From positions 1,573,501-1,637,500 of the forward strand of contig NZ_LZEU01000001.1 of assembly GCF_014490745.1 (NCBI RefSeq): DNA of 64,000 bases, given 5' to 3'. The notes under the pieces are model-generated. The model ran no database searches. It saw only the letters and a program-made list of their open reading frames with translations, and was not told the DNA's origin. This document shows positions 35,981 to 45,749 of the stretch, in pieces. The position numbers were made by a program, and so were the translations under genes. Position 1 is the stretch's first letter, and every line of letters starts with the position of its first letter. This stretch comes from Pseudomonas alcaligenes. GTDB taxonomy: Bacteria > Pseudomonadota > Gammaproteobacteria > Pseudomonadales > Pseudomonadaceae.

Positions 35981-37309
35981 TTACAGCGCAGCGCCGTTCA
36001 GTGGCAGCTCGAGGGTGGCGACGAAGCCGCCCTGCGGGTGATTGTCCAGCAGCAGGCGCCCGCCATGGCGCTCCGCCGCCTTGCGCGCGATGGCCAGGCC
36101 CAGGCCGTGTCCGGCGGCGGCCTGGTCGGGGGCGCGGAAGAACGGCTCTCCCAGTTTCTCCAGCAGCTCCGGGGCGACCCCTGGGCCGTGGTCGCGCACG
36201 CTGATCAGCAACTGCTGACCCTGGCTGTGCAGGCGCAGCTCGATGGGCTGGCCGGCAGGGTTGAAGCGCATGGCGTTGCGCAGCAGGTTGTCCAGGGCGC
36301 GGCCGAGCATGGCCGGCCAGCCCTGCAGCTCCAGGGTGGGCTGGCGCTCGACCAGCAGGGCCTGCTCGGGAGCGCTGAGGCGGGCATCGGCCTGCAGCTC
36401 GTCGAGCAGGCGGTCGAAGTCGATGGCCTGGGCCGCGCCCGGATCGGCGTCCAGGCGGGCGAGGGCGAGAATCTCGCTGATCAGATCTTCCAGGCGGTCG
36501 CATTCGCGGGTCAGGCGCTGCCACAACTGTTCGCGCGCTGCCGGCTCGGCCCGTTCGGCCAGGGCCAGGGCGATGCGCAGGCGCGCCAGCGGTGAGCGCA
36601 GCTCGTGGGACACGTCGCGCAGCAGCTGGCGCTGGCTGCCGATCAGCCCCTGCAGACGTGCGCCCATGCGGTTGAAGTCGCGCGCCAGCACGCCGAACTC
36701 GTCGCCGCGAGCGGCCAGGCGGGCCAGGCTGTTCTGCTGGTAGGCGGTCTGCCCGAGGTCGTGCACGGCACCGCGCAGGCGGCCGAGCGGGCGGGTGATG
36801 GAGAGGGTCAGCAGCAGGCTCAGGGCGGTCAGCACCACCAGGGCGATGCCCAGGGCGCTGAGCGGCCAGAACAGGCTGTCGCGGTGCCAGGCACCCAGCT
36901 CCGGGTGCGGGATGCGGAAGATGAACAGGTAGGTCTGGCCGTTGTGCGGATTGGTGTATTCGCGGGTCAGGCGCCGCCAGGGCAGCGGTCGGTCATCGCC
37001 ACGGCGGGCCTCGAAGGCGGCGGCGCGCGGCGGGAAGGTGCCGTACACCAGCGGCTGGCCATCGCTGTCGAGTACCTGGGTGTCGACGTGCCAGCGCTGC
37101 TTGTGCTGCTCCAGCAGCCCCTGCGCCGCCTCGGCGCCACGGGTGGCGTAGAGCTGGCTCCACTGCTGCGGCAGGTCTTTCACCGCCGGGTGGTGGCCGA
37201 GAATCCAGGCGTCCTGGTTCAGCGCATGGCCGAGCAGCATGGACAGACCGGCAACCAGGGCGATGGCCAGCCAGAAGCTGGCGAAGATGCGCCAGAACAG
37301 TGAACGCAT
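35981..37309 (-). CDS. cpxS: Cpx-like envelope-stress sensor histidine kinase
   Basis: 442 residues: membrane segment (~5-27), periplasmic sensor (~28-150), second membrane segment (~160-180), HAMP, then HisKA with the phospho-acceptor His in RDVSHELRSPLARLR, and a HATPase domain with N box LDNLLRNAMRF and G boxes DHGPGV and GHGLGLAIA. It is the partner of the CpxR-like regulator two genes upstream. The layout matches the P. aeruginosa cpxR-cpxP-like-cpxS cluster. The ATG at 37309 is preceded by AAGGAG, so an upstream in-frame extension is dismissed. It should phosphorylate CpxR upon envelope stress. Confidence 0.9.
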   Translation of the reverse strand: MRSLFWRIFASFWLAIALVAGLSMLLGHALNQDAWILGHHPAVKDLPQQWSQLYATRGAEAAQGLLEQHKQRWHVDTQVLDSDGQPLVYGTFPPRAAAFEARRGDDRPLPWRRLTREYTNPHNGQTYLFIFRIPHPELGAWHRDSLFWPLSALGIALVVLTALSLLLTLSITRPLGRLRGAVHDLGQTAYQQNSLARLAARGDEFGVLARDFNRMGARLQGLIGSQRQLLRDVSHELRSPLARLRIALALAERAEPAAREQLWQRLTRECDRLEDLISEILALARLDADPGAAQAIDFDRLLDELQADARLSAPEQALLVERQPTLELQGWPAMLGRALDNLLRNAMRFNPAGQPIELRLHSQGQQLLISVRDHGPGVAPELLEKLGEPFFRAPDQAAAGHGLGLAIARKAAERHGGRLLLDNHPQGGFVATLELPLNGAAL

Positions 37310-37386
37310 GGGTTGCTCCTTACAGAAAACAGCAGGCCCGGTCTGCACGTGGCAGGCCGGGCCGTGGTCAGGCTAATGCGCGGGGA

Positions 37387-37833
37387 TCATTGCTTCTTGC
37401 TGTCGCGCTCGGCCTTCCAGGCTTCGAACTCTTCACGCTCGGCACGCTGCTTTTCCCGCTCCTGTTTGTGCTGGTCGAACAGCTTCTGCTGCTCTGGCGT
37501 GAGGATGGCACGGATGGCCTTGTCATGTTCCTGGCGGGCCGTCTCCAGCTCTTTCTTCATTGCCTGCTTGTCGGCTTCCGGCAGCTTGTCCAGGTACTTG
37601 CGGGTGATCTCGCGCGGGTTGTCCTTGCGCTCGTGCATCAGCTTGGCGAACTGCTCGCGCTGTTCCGGGGTCAGGTTGAGATCCTTGAACATATCCATGC
37701 CCGGGCCACGGTGTTCGCCGTGGGCGGCCATGCCGCAGTCAGGGGCCGGGCCGCGCGGGCCTTCCGCCGGACTGGCCATGGCCAGGGTCGGCAGGGCGGC
37801 GGCGAGCAGCAGGGCGGTAAGGGTCTTGCGCAT
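37387..37833 (-). CDS. CpxP/Spy-like periplasmic protein (LTxxQ motifs)
   Basis: 148 residues with a signal peptide (MRKTLTALLLAAALPTLAMA). It has two LTxxQ motifs (LNLTPEQREQF and AILTPEQQKLF) in a long, highly charged helical region, the signature of the CpxP/Spy family of periplasmic chaperones and inhibitors. In E. coli CpxP binds the CpxA sensor domain and switches it off. It sits between cpxR and cpxS on the same strand, and a CpxR box (37917-37932) lies 84 bp upstream, which supports induction by CpxR. Confidence 0.9.
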   Translation of the reverse strand: MRKTLTALLLAAALPTLAMASPAEGPRGPAPDCGMAAHGEHRGPGMDMFKDLNLTPEQREQFAKLMHERKDNPREITRKYLDKLPEADKQAMKKELETARQEHDKAIRAILTPEQQKLFDQHKQEREKQRAEREEFEAWKAERDSKKQ

Positions 37834-37916
37834 GGTGTGTCTCCTTGTCTCGATTCCGGCGGGTTACCGGATGAGCACAGTCTAGGGAGGCCAAGGTCAA
37901 GCGCGGTCAGGGCAGG

Positions 37917-37932
37917 GTAAAGCCAGGGTAAA
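37917..37932. promoter_or_regulatory. Candidate CpxR box upstream of the cpxP-like gene
   Basis: A direct repeat GTAAA-N6-GTAAA, the form described for CpxR binding, lies in the 120-bp gap between cpxR and the cpxP-like gene. It ends 84 bp before the cpxP-like ATG. It reads on the plus strand while the gene is on the minus strand. Confidence 0.65.
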
Positions 37933-37953
37933 GAGCGGTATCGACAGCCTGAC

Positions 37954-38631
37954 TCAGGGGTTGTAGTAGTAGCCGCGGCTGCGCAGGGCGATGATCCGCG
38001 GACGGCCGTCGGCGTGCGGGCCGAGCTTCTTGCGCAGGTTGCTGACGTGCATGTCCAGGCTGCGGTCGTACAGGGTCAGCTTGCGGCCCAGGGCCAGCTG
38101 GGCCAGGGCCTGCTTGTCCAGCGGCTCGCCCGGTTGCTGCAGGAGGGCTTCGAGGATGCGGCTTTCCGAGAGGGTCAGGCTGATCTCGTGTTCGCCCAGA
38201 CTGGCCACGCCGCGTACCTGGCTGAAGCTCAGGTCACCCAGTTCCAGGCGGGTGGCGCTGGCCACCGGCTGGCTGCGGCGCAGTACGGCGCGCAGGCGGG
38301 CGGTGAGTTCGCGTGGGTCGCAGGGTTTGGCCAGGTAGTCGTCGGCGCCCAGTTCCAGGCCGAGGATGCGATCCAGCGGTTCGCCGCGGGCGGAGAGCAT
38401 CAGTACCGGCAGCTCGGCGTGTTCGCTGCGCAGCTGCTTGAGCAGCTCCAGGCCGCTGCCGTCGGGCAGCATCACGTCGAGAATGACCGCCGCCGGATTG
38501 TGCTGGGCCAGGCTGCTGCGAGCGCTACCGGCGTCATGGCAGGCGTGCACCTGGAAACCTTCCTGCTGCAGCCAGCTGCCCAGCAGTTCGCAGAGTTCGC
38601 GGTCGTCGTCGATCAGCAGCAGTTCGGTCAT
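37954..38631 (-). CDS. cpxR: CpxR-like OmpR-family response regulator
   Basis: 225 residues: a receiver domain (1-~115) with acidic pocket DDD at residues 8-10, phospho-acceptor Asp in AAVILDVMLPDGSGLE and the Lys of LAKPCDPRE. An OmpR-type winged helix (~125-225) includes ESRILEALLQQPGEPLDKQALAQ and ends SRGYYYNP. It is the first gene of the cpxR, cpxP-like, cpxS operon, separated from the coiled-coil protein upstream by 29 bp. It is expected to autoregulate through the GTAAA box within the operon. Confidence 0.92.
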   Translation of the reverse strand: MTELLLIDDDRELCELLGSWLQQEGFQVHACHDAGSARSSLAQHNPAAVILDVMLPDGSGLELLKQLRSEHAELPVLMLSARGEPLDRILGLELGADDYLAKPCDPRELTARLRAVLRRSQPVASATRLELGDLSFSQVRGVASLGEHEISLTLSESRILEALLQQPGEPLDKQALAQLALGRKLTLYDRSLDMHVSNLRKKLGPHADGRPRIIALRSRGYYYNP

Positions 38632-38660
38632 GGCTCAGGCACGTGGTGGAAGACGGTGAC

Positions 38661-39068
38661 TCAGACCCATTCGCTGCGGCGCTTGTTCCGTCGTCCGGCG
38701 CTCAGGCGGCCGATGACGAAAGCCAGCAAGGTGGAGCCGCCGCCGATGGTGTACCACAGCTGTTGCTCGCTGAGCAGGCGCGGCGGTTGCTGGGCCTGGG
38801 CCTGCTTGAGCTGCAGCTTGAGGCGCTGGTTGTCCTGGCGCAGGCGGTTGAGCTGGGCGTTGTTCTGCTCGCTGCTGTTGGCCAGCAGTTCGCTGCGCTG
38901 GCGTTCGCTGTCGGCCAGCTGTTGCTGCAGCTCGGCGAGCTTGTCGTTGTGGCTGGGACTGGTTACGGCCGGGCTGGGGGTGGGCAGCGCGAGAGTGGTT
39001 TCCTCGGCTGCGGCCCAGGGGGCGAACAGCAGACTGGCGAGCAACAGCGACAGCGGGCCTTGGCGCAT
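38661..39068 (-). CDS. Periplasmic coiled-coil protein with C-terminal membrane anchor
   Basis: 135 residues: signal peptide (LSLLLASLLFAPWAAAEE), a Ser/Pro linker, a coiled coil of about 55 residues (DKLAELQQQLADSERQRSEL...NRLRQDNQRLKLQLKQAQ) and a C-terminal membrane helix (WYTIGGGSTLLAFVIGRLSAG) followed by basic residues. The order resembles E. coli YgiM without its SH3 domain. The function is unknown. Being immediately upstream of cpxR on the same strand, it may belong to the envelope-stress operon. The ATG at 39068 begins with a clear signal peptide. Confidence 0.78.
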   Translation of the reverse strand: MRQGPLSLLLASLLFAPWAAAEETTLALPTPSPAVTSPSHNDKLAELQQQLADSERQRSELLANSSEQNNAQLNRLRQDNQRLKLQLKQAQAQQPPRLLSEQQLWYTIGGGSTLLAFVIGRLSAGRRNKRRSEWV

Positions 39069-39111
39069 GGGGAACTCCGGTTTCCGATTTTTGTTATTGG
39101 GCGTTAGGCGG

Positions 39112-39411
39112 TCAGGGCAGAACCCGTTTGAAGGGTTTGACCGTGACACTGGCATAGACGCCAGCGGCACGGTAGGGGTCGGCATCGGCCCAGCTCTGGG
39201 CGGCGCTGAGGGAGTCGAACTCGGCGACGATCAGGCTGCCGGTGAAGCCGGCCGTGCCCGGGTCGTTGCTGTCCACGGCCGGGTGCGGGCCGGCCAGTAC
39301 CAGGCGGCCTTCGTTCTTCAGTTGTTCCAGGCGGGCCAGGTGGGCCGGGCGGCTGGCCAGGCGCTTGTCCAGGGAGCCTTCGGCGTCGCTGGCGATGATG
39401 GCGTAGAGCAT
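39112..39411 (-). CDS. yciI: YciI-family protein
   Basis: 99-residue ferredoxin-like fold protein of the YciI family. It shows the N-terminal [28 protein letters not shown], with the conserved His and Asp pair, and a [22 protein letters not shown] segment. Some family members are dehydrochlorinases or dehydratases, but YciI itself has no proven activity. It follows yciB after 1 bp, so the two are translated from one message, as in many gammaproteobacteria. Confidence 0.9.
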   Translation of the reverse strand: MLYAIIASDAEGSLDKRLASRPAHLARLEQLKNEGRLVLAGPHPAVDSNDPGTAGFTGSLIVAEFDSLSAAQSWADADPYRAAGVYASVTVKPFKRVLP

Positions 39412-39412
39412 G

Positions 39413-40003
39413 TCAGTCCTTGCTGTCTTGGGTTTCGCCGTCATGCATGTGACGGGCCAGGTAGACGCCCTGGGCGACCAGGAAGAGTACCGTCATGCCG
39501 AGGCTGCCGAATACCTTGAAGTCGACCCAGAACTCTTGAAAGGTGAAGGCCACGAACAGGTTGGCGCTGCCGCTGAAGATGAAGAAGGCCACCCAGGCCA
39601 GGTTCAGGCGCGTCCAGATCGCCTGCGGCAGCTGCACGGCGTGGCCGAGCATGCGCTGGATCAGCAGCTTGTCACCAATGAAGTGGCTGCCGAGGAAGCC
39701 CAGGGCGAATAGCCAGTTAACCACCGGTGCCTTCCACTTGAGGAAGGTCTCGCTATGGAAGGCCAGGGTCATGCCGCCAAATACCAGACAGGCGGCGAGG
39801 GTCAGCCACTGGCCCTTTTCCAGCTTGCGCTGCAGCACCAGAAGAGTGCCGTAGACCAGCACGGAGGCCAGTATCAGCACGGCTGTGGCGCTGAAGATGC
39901 CGCCCAGCTCGACGCTGTGGCCGGCCAGTTCGACGGTGCGCGGATCGAGTTTGTAGACGATGAAGAACAGGATAAGCGGGATGAAGTCGATGAATTGTTT
40001 CAC
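39413..40003 (-). CDS. yciB: YciB/IspZ septation-related inner-membrane protein
   Basis: 196-residue inner-membrane protein with about five helices, beginning (V)[18 protein letters not shown], the typical YciB N-terminus. Conserved parts include [30 protein letters not shown] and [15 protein letters not shown]. YciB affects cell-envelope integrity and division-site functions in E. coli and Shigella (intracellular septation protein A). The start is GTG at 40003, selected because the family starts here. It is divergent from rnm (65 bp). Confidence 0.92.
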   Translation of the reverse strand: MKQFIDFIPLILFFIVYKLDPRTVELAGHSVELGGIFSATAVLILASVLVYGTLLVLQRKLEKGQWLTLAACLVFGGMTLAFHSETFLKWKAPVVNWLFALGFLGSHFIGDKLLIQRMLGHAVQLPQAIWTRLNLAWVAFFIFSGSANLFVAFTFQEFWVDFKVFGSLGMTVLFLVAQGVYLARHMHDGETQDSKD

Positions 40004-40068
40004 GGCGGCAGCCAGAAGCGGGATGTGGCGGCATAATAACAAACATCATTCCCAGCGAAAGCGGCCCC

Positions 40069-40929
40069 ATGAAGGTTGATCTGCACTGCCACAGCACTGC
40101 CTCCGACGGCGTCCTGGCCCCCGCCGCGGTGGTCGCGCGCGCCCATGAACGGGGCGTCGAGCTGCTGGCGCTGACCGACCACGACACCCTCGAGGGGCTG
40201 GACGAAGCCCGCCAGGCTGCCGAGCAGCTGGGCGTGCGCCTGGTCAATGGCATCGAACTGTCCTGCACCTGGGGTGGGGCGACCATCCATGTGCTGGGGT
40301 ACGCCTTCGCCAGCGAGGCGCCGGCGCTGGGCAAGGCGATTGTCGACCTGCACCAGGGCCGCTGGCTGCGCGCCGAGGAAATCGCCCGGCGCCTGGAGGC
40401 CAAGGGCATGCCCGGCGCGCTGGATGGCGCACGCGCCGTGCAGCAGGCGCTGGGCGATAGCGGCAACGCGCCGGCGCGGCCGCACTTCGCCGAGTTCCTG
40501 GTACGTGCCGGGCATGTGCGCGACCACGCCGAGGCGTTCCGCAAGTGGCTCGGCTCGGGCAAGCTGGGCGACGTCAAGCAGCACTGGCCAAGCCTGGAAC
40601 AGGCGGTCGGCACCCTCGGCGATGCCGGAGCCTGGATCAGCCTGGCCCATCCCTGGCAGTACGATTTCACCCGCAGCAAGCGCCGCCGCCTGGTGGCCGA
40701 CTTCATTGCCGCCGGTGGTCATGCCCTGGAAGTGGTCAATGGCCTGCAACCGGCCGAGCAGGTCGGCGGGCTGGCCATCCTGGCCCGCGAATTCGGCATG
40801 CTGGCCAGCGTGGGCAGTGATTTCCATGCCCCCGGCGACTGGTCCGAGCTGGGGATGTACCGGCCGCTGCCGGACGACTTGCCAGCGCTGTGGGAGCGCT
40901 TCGACCATGCACGCGCTGCTGCCATCTGA
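40069..40929 (+). CDS. rnm: PHP-domain phosphoesterase, RNase AM (YciV/TrpH)
   Basis: 286-residue PHP-family metallo-phosphoesterase. Metal-binding motifs are visible: DLHCHSTASDG near residue 4, LTDHDT, a His in ATIHVLGYAF, and the C-terminal GSDFHAPG. The E. coli homologue acts as a 3',5'-nucleoside bisphosphate phosphatase and 5'-3' exonuclease that matures rRNA 5' ends. The length agrees with the family. It is followed by yciO after 13 bp, as in E. coli, and starts the rnm-yciO-scpA-scpB operon. Confidence 0.9.
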   Translation: MKVDLHCHSTASDGVLAPAAVVARAHERGVELLALTDHDTLEGLDEARQAAEQLGVRLVNGIELSCTWGGATIHVLGYAFASEAPALGKAIVDLHQGRWLRAEEIARRLEAKGMPGALDGARAVQQALGDSGNAPARPHFAEFLVRAGHVRDHAEAFRKWLGSGKLGDVKQHWPSLEQAVGTLGDAGAWISLAHPWQYDFTRSKRRRLVADFIAAGGHALEVVNGLQPAEQVGGLAILAREFGMLASVGSDFHAPGDWSELGMYRPLPDDLPALWERFDHARAAAI

Positions 40930-40942
40930 ACAGGGAGAGGTC

Positions 40943-41575
40943 ATGAGCCAGTTCTTCCAGGTGCACCCGGAGAATCCGCAGGCGCGCCTGATCAAGCAGG
41001 CGGTGGAAATCGTCCGGGGCGGCGGGGTGATCGTCTACCCGACCGATTCCTCCTATGCCATCGGCTGCCTGATCGGCGACAAGGGCGCGGTGGAGCGTAT
41101 CCGCCGCCTGCGCCAGCTTGATGACAAGCACAATTTCACCCTGGTGTGCAGCGACCTGTCGCAGATCGGCCTGTTCGCCAAGGTCGACACCACCGCCTTT
41201 CGCCTGCTCAAGGCGCACACCCCGGGGCCCTACACCTTTATTCTCAATGCCACCCGCGAAGTGCCGCGCATGCTCCTGCATCCCAAGCGCCGCACCATCG
41301 GCCTGCGCGTGCCGAGCCACCCGATCGCCCTGGCCCTGGCCGAGCAACTGGGCGAGCCGCTGATGAGCGTGAGCCTGATCCTGCCGGGCGACGAGCTGCC
41401 GATGAGCGATCCCTACGAGATGCGCCAGGTGCTTGAACACCATGTCGACCTGATCATCGACGGCGGCTATGGCGGCCTGGAGGCTTCCACCGTGGTCAAC
41501 CTGGCCGATGGCGAGCCCGAGGTGTTCCGCGTCGGCTGTGGCGACCCCAGCCCGTTCGAGGCCGGCACAGCGTGA
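40943..41575 (+). CDS. yciO: YciO, Sua5/YrdC-family L-threonylcarbamoyladenylate synthase-like protein
   Basis: 210-residue YrdC-fold protein. The nucleotide/threonine site motifs PTDSSYAIGC and KRRTIGLRVPSHPI and the core KHNFTLVCSDLSQI are typical of the YciO branch. TsaC/YrdC makes the threonylcarbamoyl-AMP used for t6A37 tRNA modification. YciO has the fold but shows weaker or different activity, so its own role is open. The ATG at 40943 follows GGGAGAGG. It overlaps scpA by 4 bp. Confidence 0.9.
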   Translation: MSQFFQVHPENPQARLIKQAVEIVRGGGVIVYPTDSSYAIGCLIGDKGAVERIRRLRQLDDKHNFTLVCSDLSQIGLFAKVDTTAFRLLKAHTPGPYTFILNATREVPRMLLHPKRRTIGLRVPSHPIALALAEQLGEPLMSVSLILPGDELPMSDPYEMRQVLEHHVDLIIDGGYGGLEASTVVNLADGEPEVFRVGCGDPSPFEAGTA

Positions 41576-42408
41576 GCGCAACCGCCGAACATCCCGCAGC
41601 CGTGGCGCCCGACGCCGAGCCCGGTACCCAGCAGGAACTGCCGTTCGCCCTGGTCTACGGCCAGGCGGTCACCGAGCTGCCGCTGGATCTGTATATCCCG
41701 CCGGATGCCTTGGAAGTCTTCCTCGAAGCCTTCGAGGGGCCGCTCGACCTGCTGCTGTACCTGATCCGCAAGCAGAACATCGACATCCTCGACATTCCGG
41801 TGGCGGAAATCACCAAGCAGTACATGGGCTATGTCGAGCTGATGAAGTCGGTGCGCCTGGAGCTGGCTGCCGAGTACCTGGTGATGGCCGCCATGCTCGC
41901 CGAGATCAAGTCGCGCATGCTGCTGCCGCGCTCGGCCGATGCCGAGGACGAGGAAGACGACCCGCGTGCCGAGCTGATCCGCCGCCTGCAGGAATACGAG
42001 CGCTACAAGGCCGCTGCCGAAGGCCTGGACGAGCTGCCGCGGGTGGGGCGCGACCTCACCGTGCCGCGCCTGGATGCACCGGAGGCGCGAGCGCGCAAAC
42101 TGCTGCCGCAGGTCAGCCTGGAGGAGCTGCTGCTGTCCATGGCCGAGGTGCTGCGCCGTGCCGACATGTTCGAGAGCCACCAGGTGACGCGTGAGGCGCT
42201 GTCCACCCGCGAACGCATGAGCGAAGTGCTGGAGCGCCTCAAAGGTGGCGCCTTCGTGCCGTTCGTCACGCTGTTCGCCACGGAGGAAGGGCGTCTTGGT
42301 GTGGTGGTGACCTTCATGGCGGTGCTGGAACTGATCAAGGAACAACTGGTGGAACTGGTGCAGAATGAGCCCTTTGCCCCCATCCATGTGCGTGCCCGAG
42401 CCGAATAG
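41572..42408 (+). CDS. scpA: ScpA, segregation and condensation protein A
   Basis: 278-residue kleisin subunit of the SMC-ScpAB condensin. The N-terminal family signature FEGPLDLLLYLIRKQNIDILDIPVAEIT binds the SMC neck, the middle is acidic and flexible (residues ~120-140), and the C-terminal winged helix (around LGVVVTFMAVLELIKEQLVEL) binds the SMC cap. The GTG start at 41572 overlaps the yciO stop (GTGA). The first ~50 residues are an extra acidic extension. An smc gene is not in the window. Confidence 0.93.
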   Translation: MSATAEHPAAVAPDAEPGTQQELPFALVYGQAVTELPLDLYIPPDALEVFLEAFEGPLDLLLYLIRKQNIDILDIPVAEITKQYMGYVELMKSVRLELAAEYLVMAAMLAEIKSRMLLPRSADAEDEEDDPRAELIRRLQEYERYKAAAEGLDELPRVGRDLTVPRLDAPEARARKLLPQVSLEELLLSMAEVLRRADMFESHQVTREALSTRERMSEVLERLKGGAFVPFVTLFATEEGRLGVVVTFMAVLELIKEQLVELVQNEPFAPIHVRARAE

Positions 42409-43200
42409 ATGAACCTGTCCGACCCGAAAGAACTGGCCACCCTGCTCGAAGCCTTCCTCTTGGCTTCCGGCAAGCCGCAGTCGCTGGAACGCATCAGCGA
42501 GCTATTCGACGAGGCCGAGCGCCCGGAGCTGGCGACCATTCGCGAGGCGCTCGGCATCCTGGCTGAGTCCTGCCAGGGGCGCGCCTGCGAGCTCAAGGAG
42601 GTGGCCTCTGGCTACCGCCTGCAGGTGCGTGAGCAGTTCGCTCCCTGGGTCGGTCGGCTCTGGGAGGAGCGCCCGCAGCGCTACTCGCGGGCCATGCTGG
42701 AGACCCTGGCACTGATCGCCTACCGGCAGCCGATCACCCGTGGCGAGATCGAGGATATCCGTGGCGTGGCGGTCAATAGCCAGATCATCAAGACCCTGCA
42801 GGAGCGCGAGTGGATTCGCGTGGTCGGCTACCGCGACGTACCGGGCAAGCCGGCCATGCTGGCCACCACCCGGCAGTTTCTCGACCACTTCAACCTGAGC
42901 AACCTCGACGAGCTGCCGACCCTGGCCGAACTCCGCGAACTGGAGCCCGAGCCGCTGCTGGCGCTGGACGACGACCTGCCGGTGCCGGCCGAGCTGCAGG
43001 CGCGGGCCGATGCCGAAGGCGCCGAACCCGCTGCCGAGCCGCGCGACGAAACCAGTTTCCGCAGCCTGCTGGCCGAACTGGACTCGATGGAGCAGGGCCT
43101 GAAGACCGACTTCAGCGACCTGCCGCAGGATGCCGAAGAGCCGGAGCCGCTGGCCGATGCCGCGGAATCGCTGGATGAGGCGCCGCTCGGTCACGACTAA
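42409..43200 (+). CDS. scpB: ScpB, segregation and condensation protein B
   Basis: 263 residues. Two winged-helix domains (residues ~1-165) carry ELATLLEAFLLASGKPQSLERI and the family signature ETLALIAYRQPITRGEIEDIRGV. An acidic, low-complexity tail of ~90 residues follows, rich in Glu and Asp, typical for Pseudomonas ScpB. Its ATG directly follows the scpA stop codon, so the two are co-translated. Together with ScpA and SMC it compacts and segregates the chromosome. Confidence 0.93.
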   Translation: MNLSDPKELATLLEAFLLASGKPQSLERISELFDEAERPELATIREALGILAESCQGRACELKEVASGYRLQVREQFAPWVGRLWEERPQRYSRAMLETLALIAYRQPITRGEIEDIRGVAVNSQIIKTLQEREWIRVVGYRDVPGKPAMLATTRQFLDHFNLSNLDELPTLAELRELEPEPLLALDDDLPVPAELQARADAEGAEPAAEPRDETSFRSLLAELDSMEQGLKTDFSDLPQDAEEPEPLADAAESLDEAPLGHD

Positions 43201-43384
43201 GGCTGGGCAATGGCTTGCCGCCAGCCGCTGGTCAGCCTGGTTGCCTGCCGGTTGGCGGTAAACGGCGGCGTTGGTCTTGGCCGTCTATAGTCTGCCCGTG
43301 CGTCCTGGCGGTGATCCGCGTATGATGCGCGACCCTTTCGGCGCCTAGCGCCACATTCACCAGACACACCGGGAGGTGCCCAGC

Positions 43385-44554
43385 ATGAGTGAAATCGATC
43401 CCAGCATCGAACCTGTCCGCCCCAGCGGCGAAAAACTGCAGAAAGTCCTGGCCCGTGCGGGGCAGGGCTCGCGTCGCGATATCGAACAATGGATCAAGGA
43501 CGGTCGGGTCAAGGTCAATGGCGTTGTTGCCACCTTGGGCGCGCGCGTCGACCAGCGCGATGCCATCAGCGTCGACGGTCAGCTGCTGCGCCGCGAGGAA
43601 GTGGCGCAGGTCGTGCGCCGCGTGCTGATCTACAACAAGCCGGAAGGCGAGATCTGCACCCGTGACGACCCGGAAGGCCGGCCGACCGTGTTCGACCGCC
43701 TGCCGCGCCCGCGCGAGGGACGCTGGATCAACATCGGCCGCCTCGACATCAACACCACCGGCCTGCTGCTGTTCACCACTGACGGCGAGCTGGCCAACCG
43801 CCTGATGCACCCGTCCTTCGAGATGGATCGCGAGTACGCGGTACGCGTGCGCGGCGAAGTCACCGACGAGATGATCGAGCAGCTGAAGGCCGGCGTGATG
43901 CTGGAAGACGGCCCGGCCAAGTTCACCGACATCAAGGAAGCGCCGCGCGGCGACGGCTTCAACCACTGGTACCACTGCGTGGTGATGGAAGGTCGCAACC
44001 GCGAGGTGCGCCGTCTGTGGGAGTCCCAGGGCCTGGTGGTCAGCCGCCTGAAGCGGGTGCGCTTCGGCCCGGTGTTCATGACCTCCGACCTGCCGATGGG
44101 ACGCTGGCGCGAGATGTCCCAGCGCGAAGTTGACATCCTCAGCGAGGAATGCGGCCTGGCGCCGATGGCCCTGCCGGCGATGAAAGAGAAGGTGCGCGAC
44201 AAGCTCGACCGCCTGCAGCGCAAGTCGGCCAAGCCGCTGGCCCGTGGCGAGCGTCCCAAGCGCGTGCTGCGTCCGGCCGACGAGGCGGGCGGCGAGCGTC
44301 CGGCGCGGGCCCCGCGTGACGCCGGTGGCGAGCGTCCGGTGCGCAGCCCGCGCAAGGACAGTGGCGAGCGCCGTGACAGCGGCCGTGGCACGCCAGTGGC
44401 CGAGCGTCCGGCGGATGGCAAGAAGCGCACGCCGCGTCCGGCGGTAGAGCTGGCTGATCGTCCGGCGCGCAAGCCACGTCCGGCGGCGCCTGGCGGCAAC
44501 AAGCGGCCGCCGAGTGGCGAGGGTCAGCGTCCCGGCTTCGGCCGCAAGCGCTGA
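43385..44554 (+). CDS. rluB: RluB, 23S rRNA pseudouridine(2605) synthase
   Basis: 389-residue RsuA-family pseudouridine synthase. An S4 RNA-binding domain ([21 protein letters not shown]) is followed by the catalytic motif [19 protein letters not shown], whose Asp attacks the uridine, and [27 protein letters not shown]. The last ~120 residues are a Lys/Arg/Pro/Gly-rich tail with repeated GGERPxRxPR motifs, probably binding rRNA non-specifically. The ATG at 43385 follows GGGAGG. Transcription ends at the palindromic terminator at 44563-44598. Confidence 0.93.
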   Translation: MSEIDPSIEPVRPSGEKLQKVLARAGQGSRRDIEQWIKDGRVKVNGVVATLGARVDQRDAISVDGQLLRREEVAQVVRRVLIYNKPEGEICTRDDPEGRPTVFDRLPRPREGRWINIGRLDINTTGLLLFTTDGELANRLMHPSFEMDREYAVRVRGEVTDEMIEQLKAGVMLEDGPAKFTDIKEAPRGDGFNHWYHCVVMEGRNREVRRLWESQGLVVSRLKRVRFGPVFMTSDLPMGRWREMSQREVDILSEECGLAPMALPAMKEKVRDKLDRLQRKSAKPLARGERPKRVLRPADEAGGERPARAPRDAGGERPVRSPRKDSGERRDSGRGTPVAERPADGKKRTPRPAVELADRPARKPRPAAPGGNKRPPSGEGQRPGFGRKR

Positions 44555-44562
44555 ATCTGCGG

Positions 44563-44598
44563 CAATAAAAAGGGGCTCCTAGGAGCCCCTTTTTATTG
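44563..44598. terminator. Perfect 36-bp palindromic bidirectional terminator
   Basis: An 18-base arm (44563-44580, A-run then GGGGCTCCT) is followed with no spacer by its exact reverse complement (44581-44598). It reads as a G/C-rich hairpin with a T-run on both strands. It lies between the convergent rluB and GGDEF genes, so it should stop both. Confidence 0.92.
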
Positions 44599-44610
44599 CT
44601 GACCTATTGT

Positions 44611-45537
<927 letters not shown>

Positions 45538-45749
45538 GGAGCTCAACCTCTGGCGCTATGCGCTGTGACGAGGGAGGTAGAGCGAATTCTGTGCCAGTTT
45601 GTATAAAGCCTTTTAAATCAATTGGTTGTATTGATTTTTAGGGCTTGAGAGGCAAGTTTTTGCCGGTTCCTTGGCGGTGATGGTGGCAATGTGATGCCGT
45701 TCGCACTGGGCGGCCGCCGGAAAACCGGCGGTTGCCCAGTGACCGGCCT

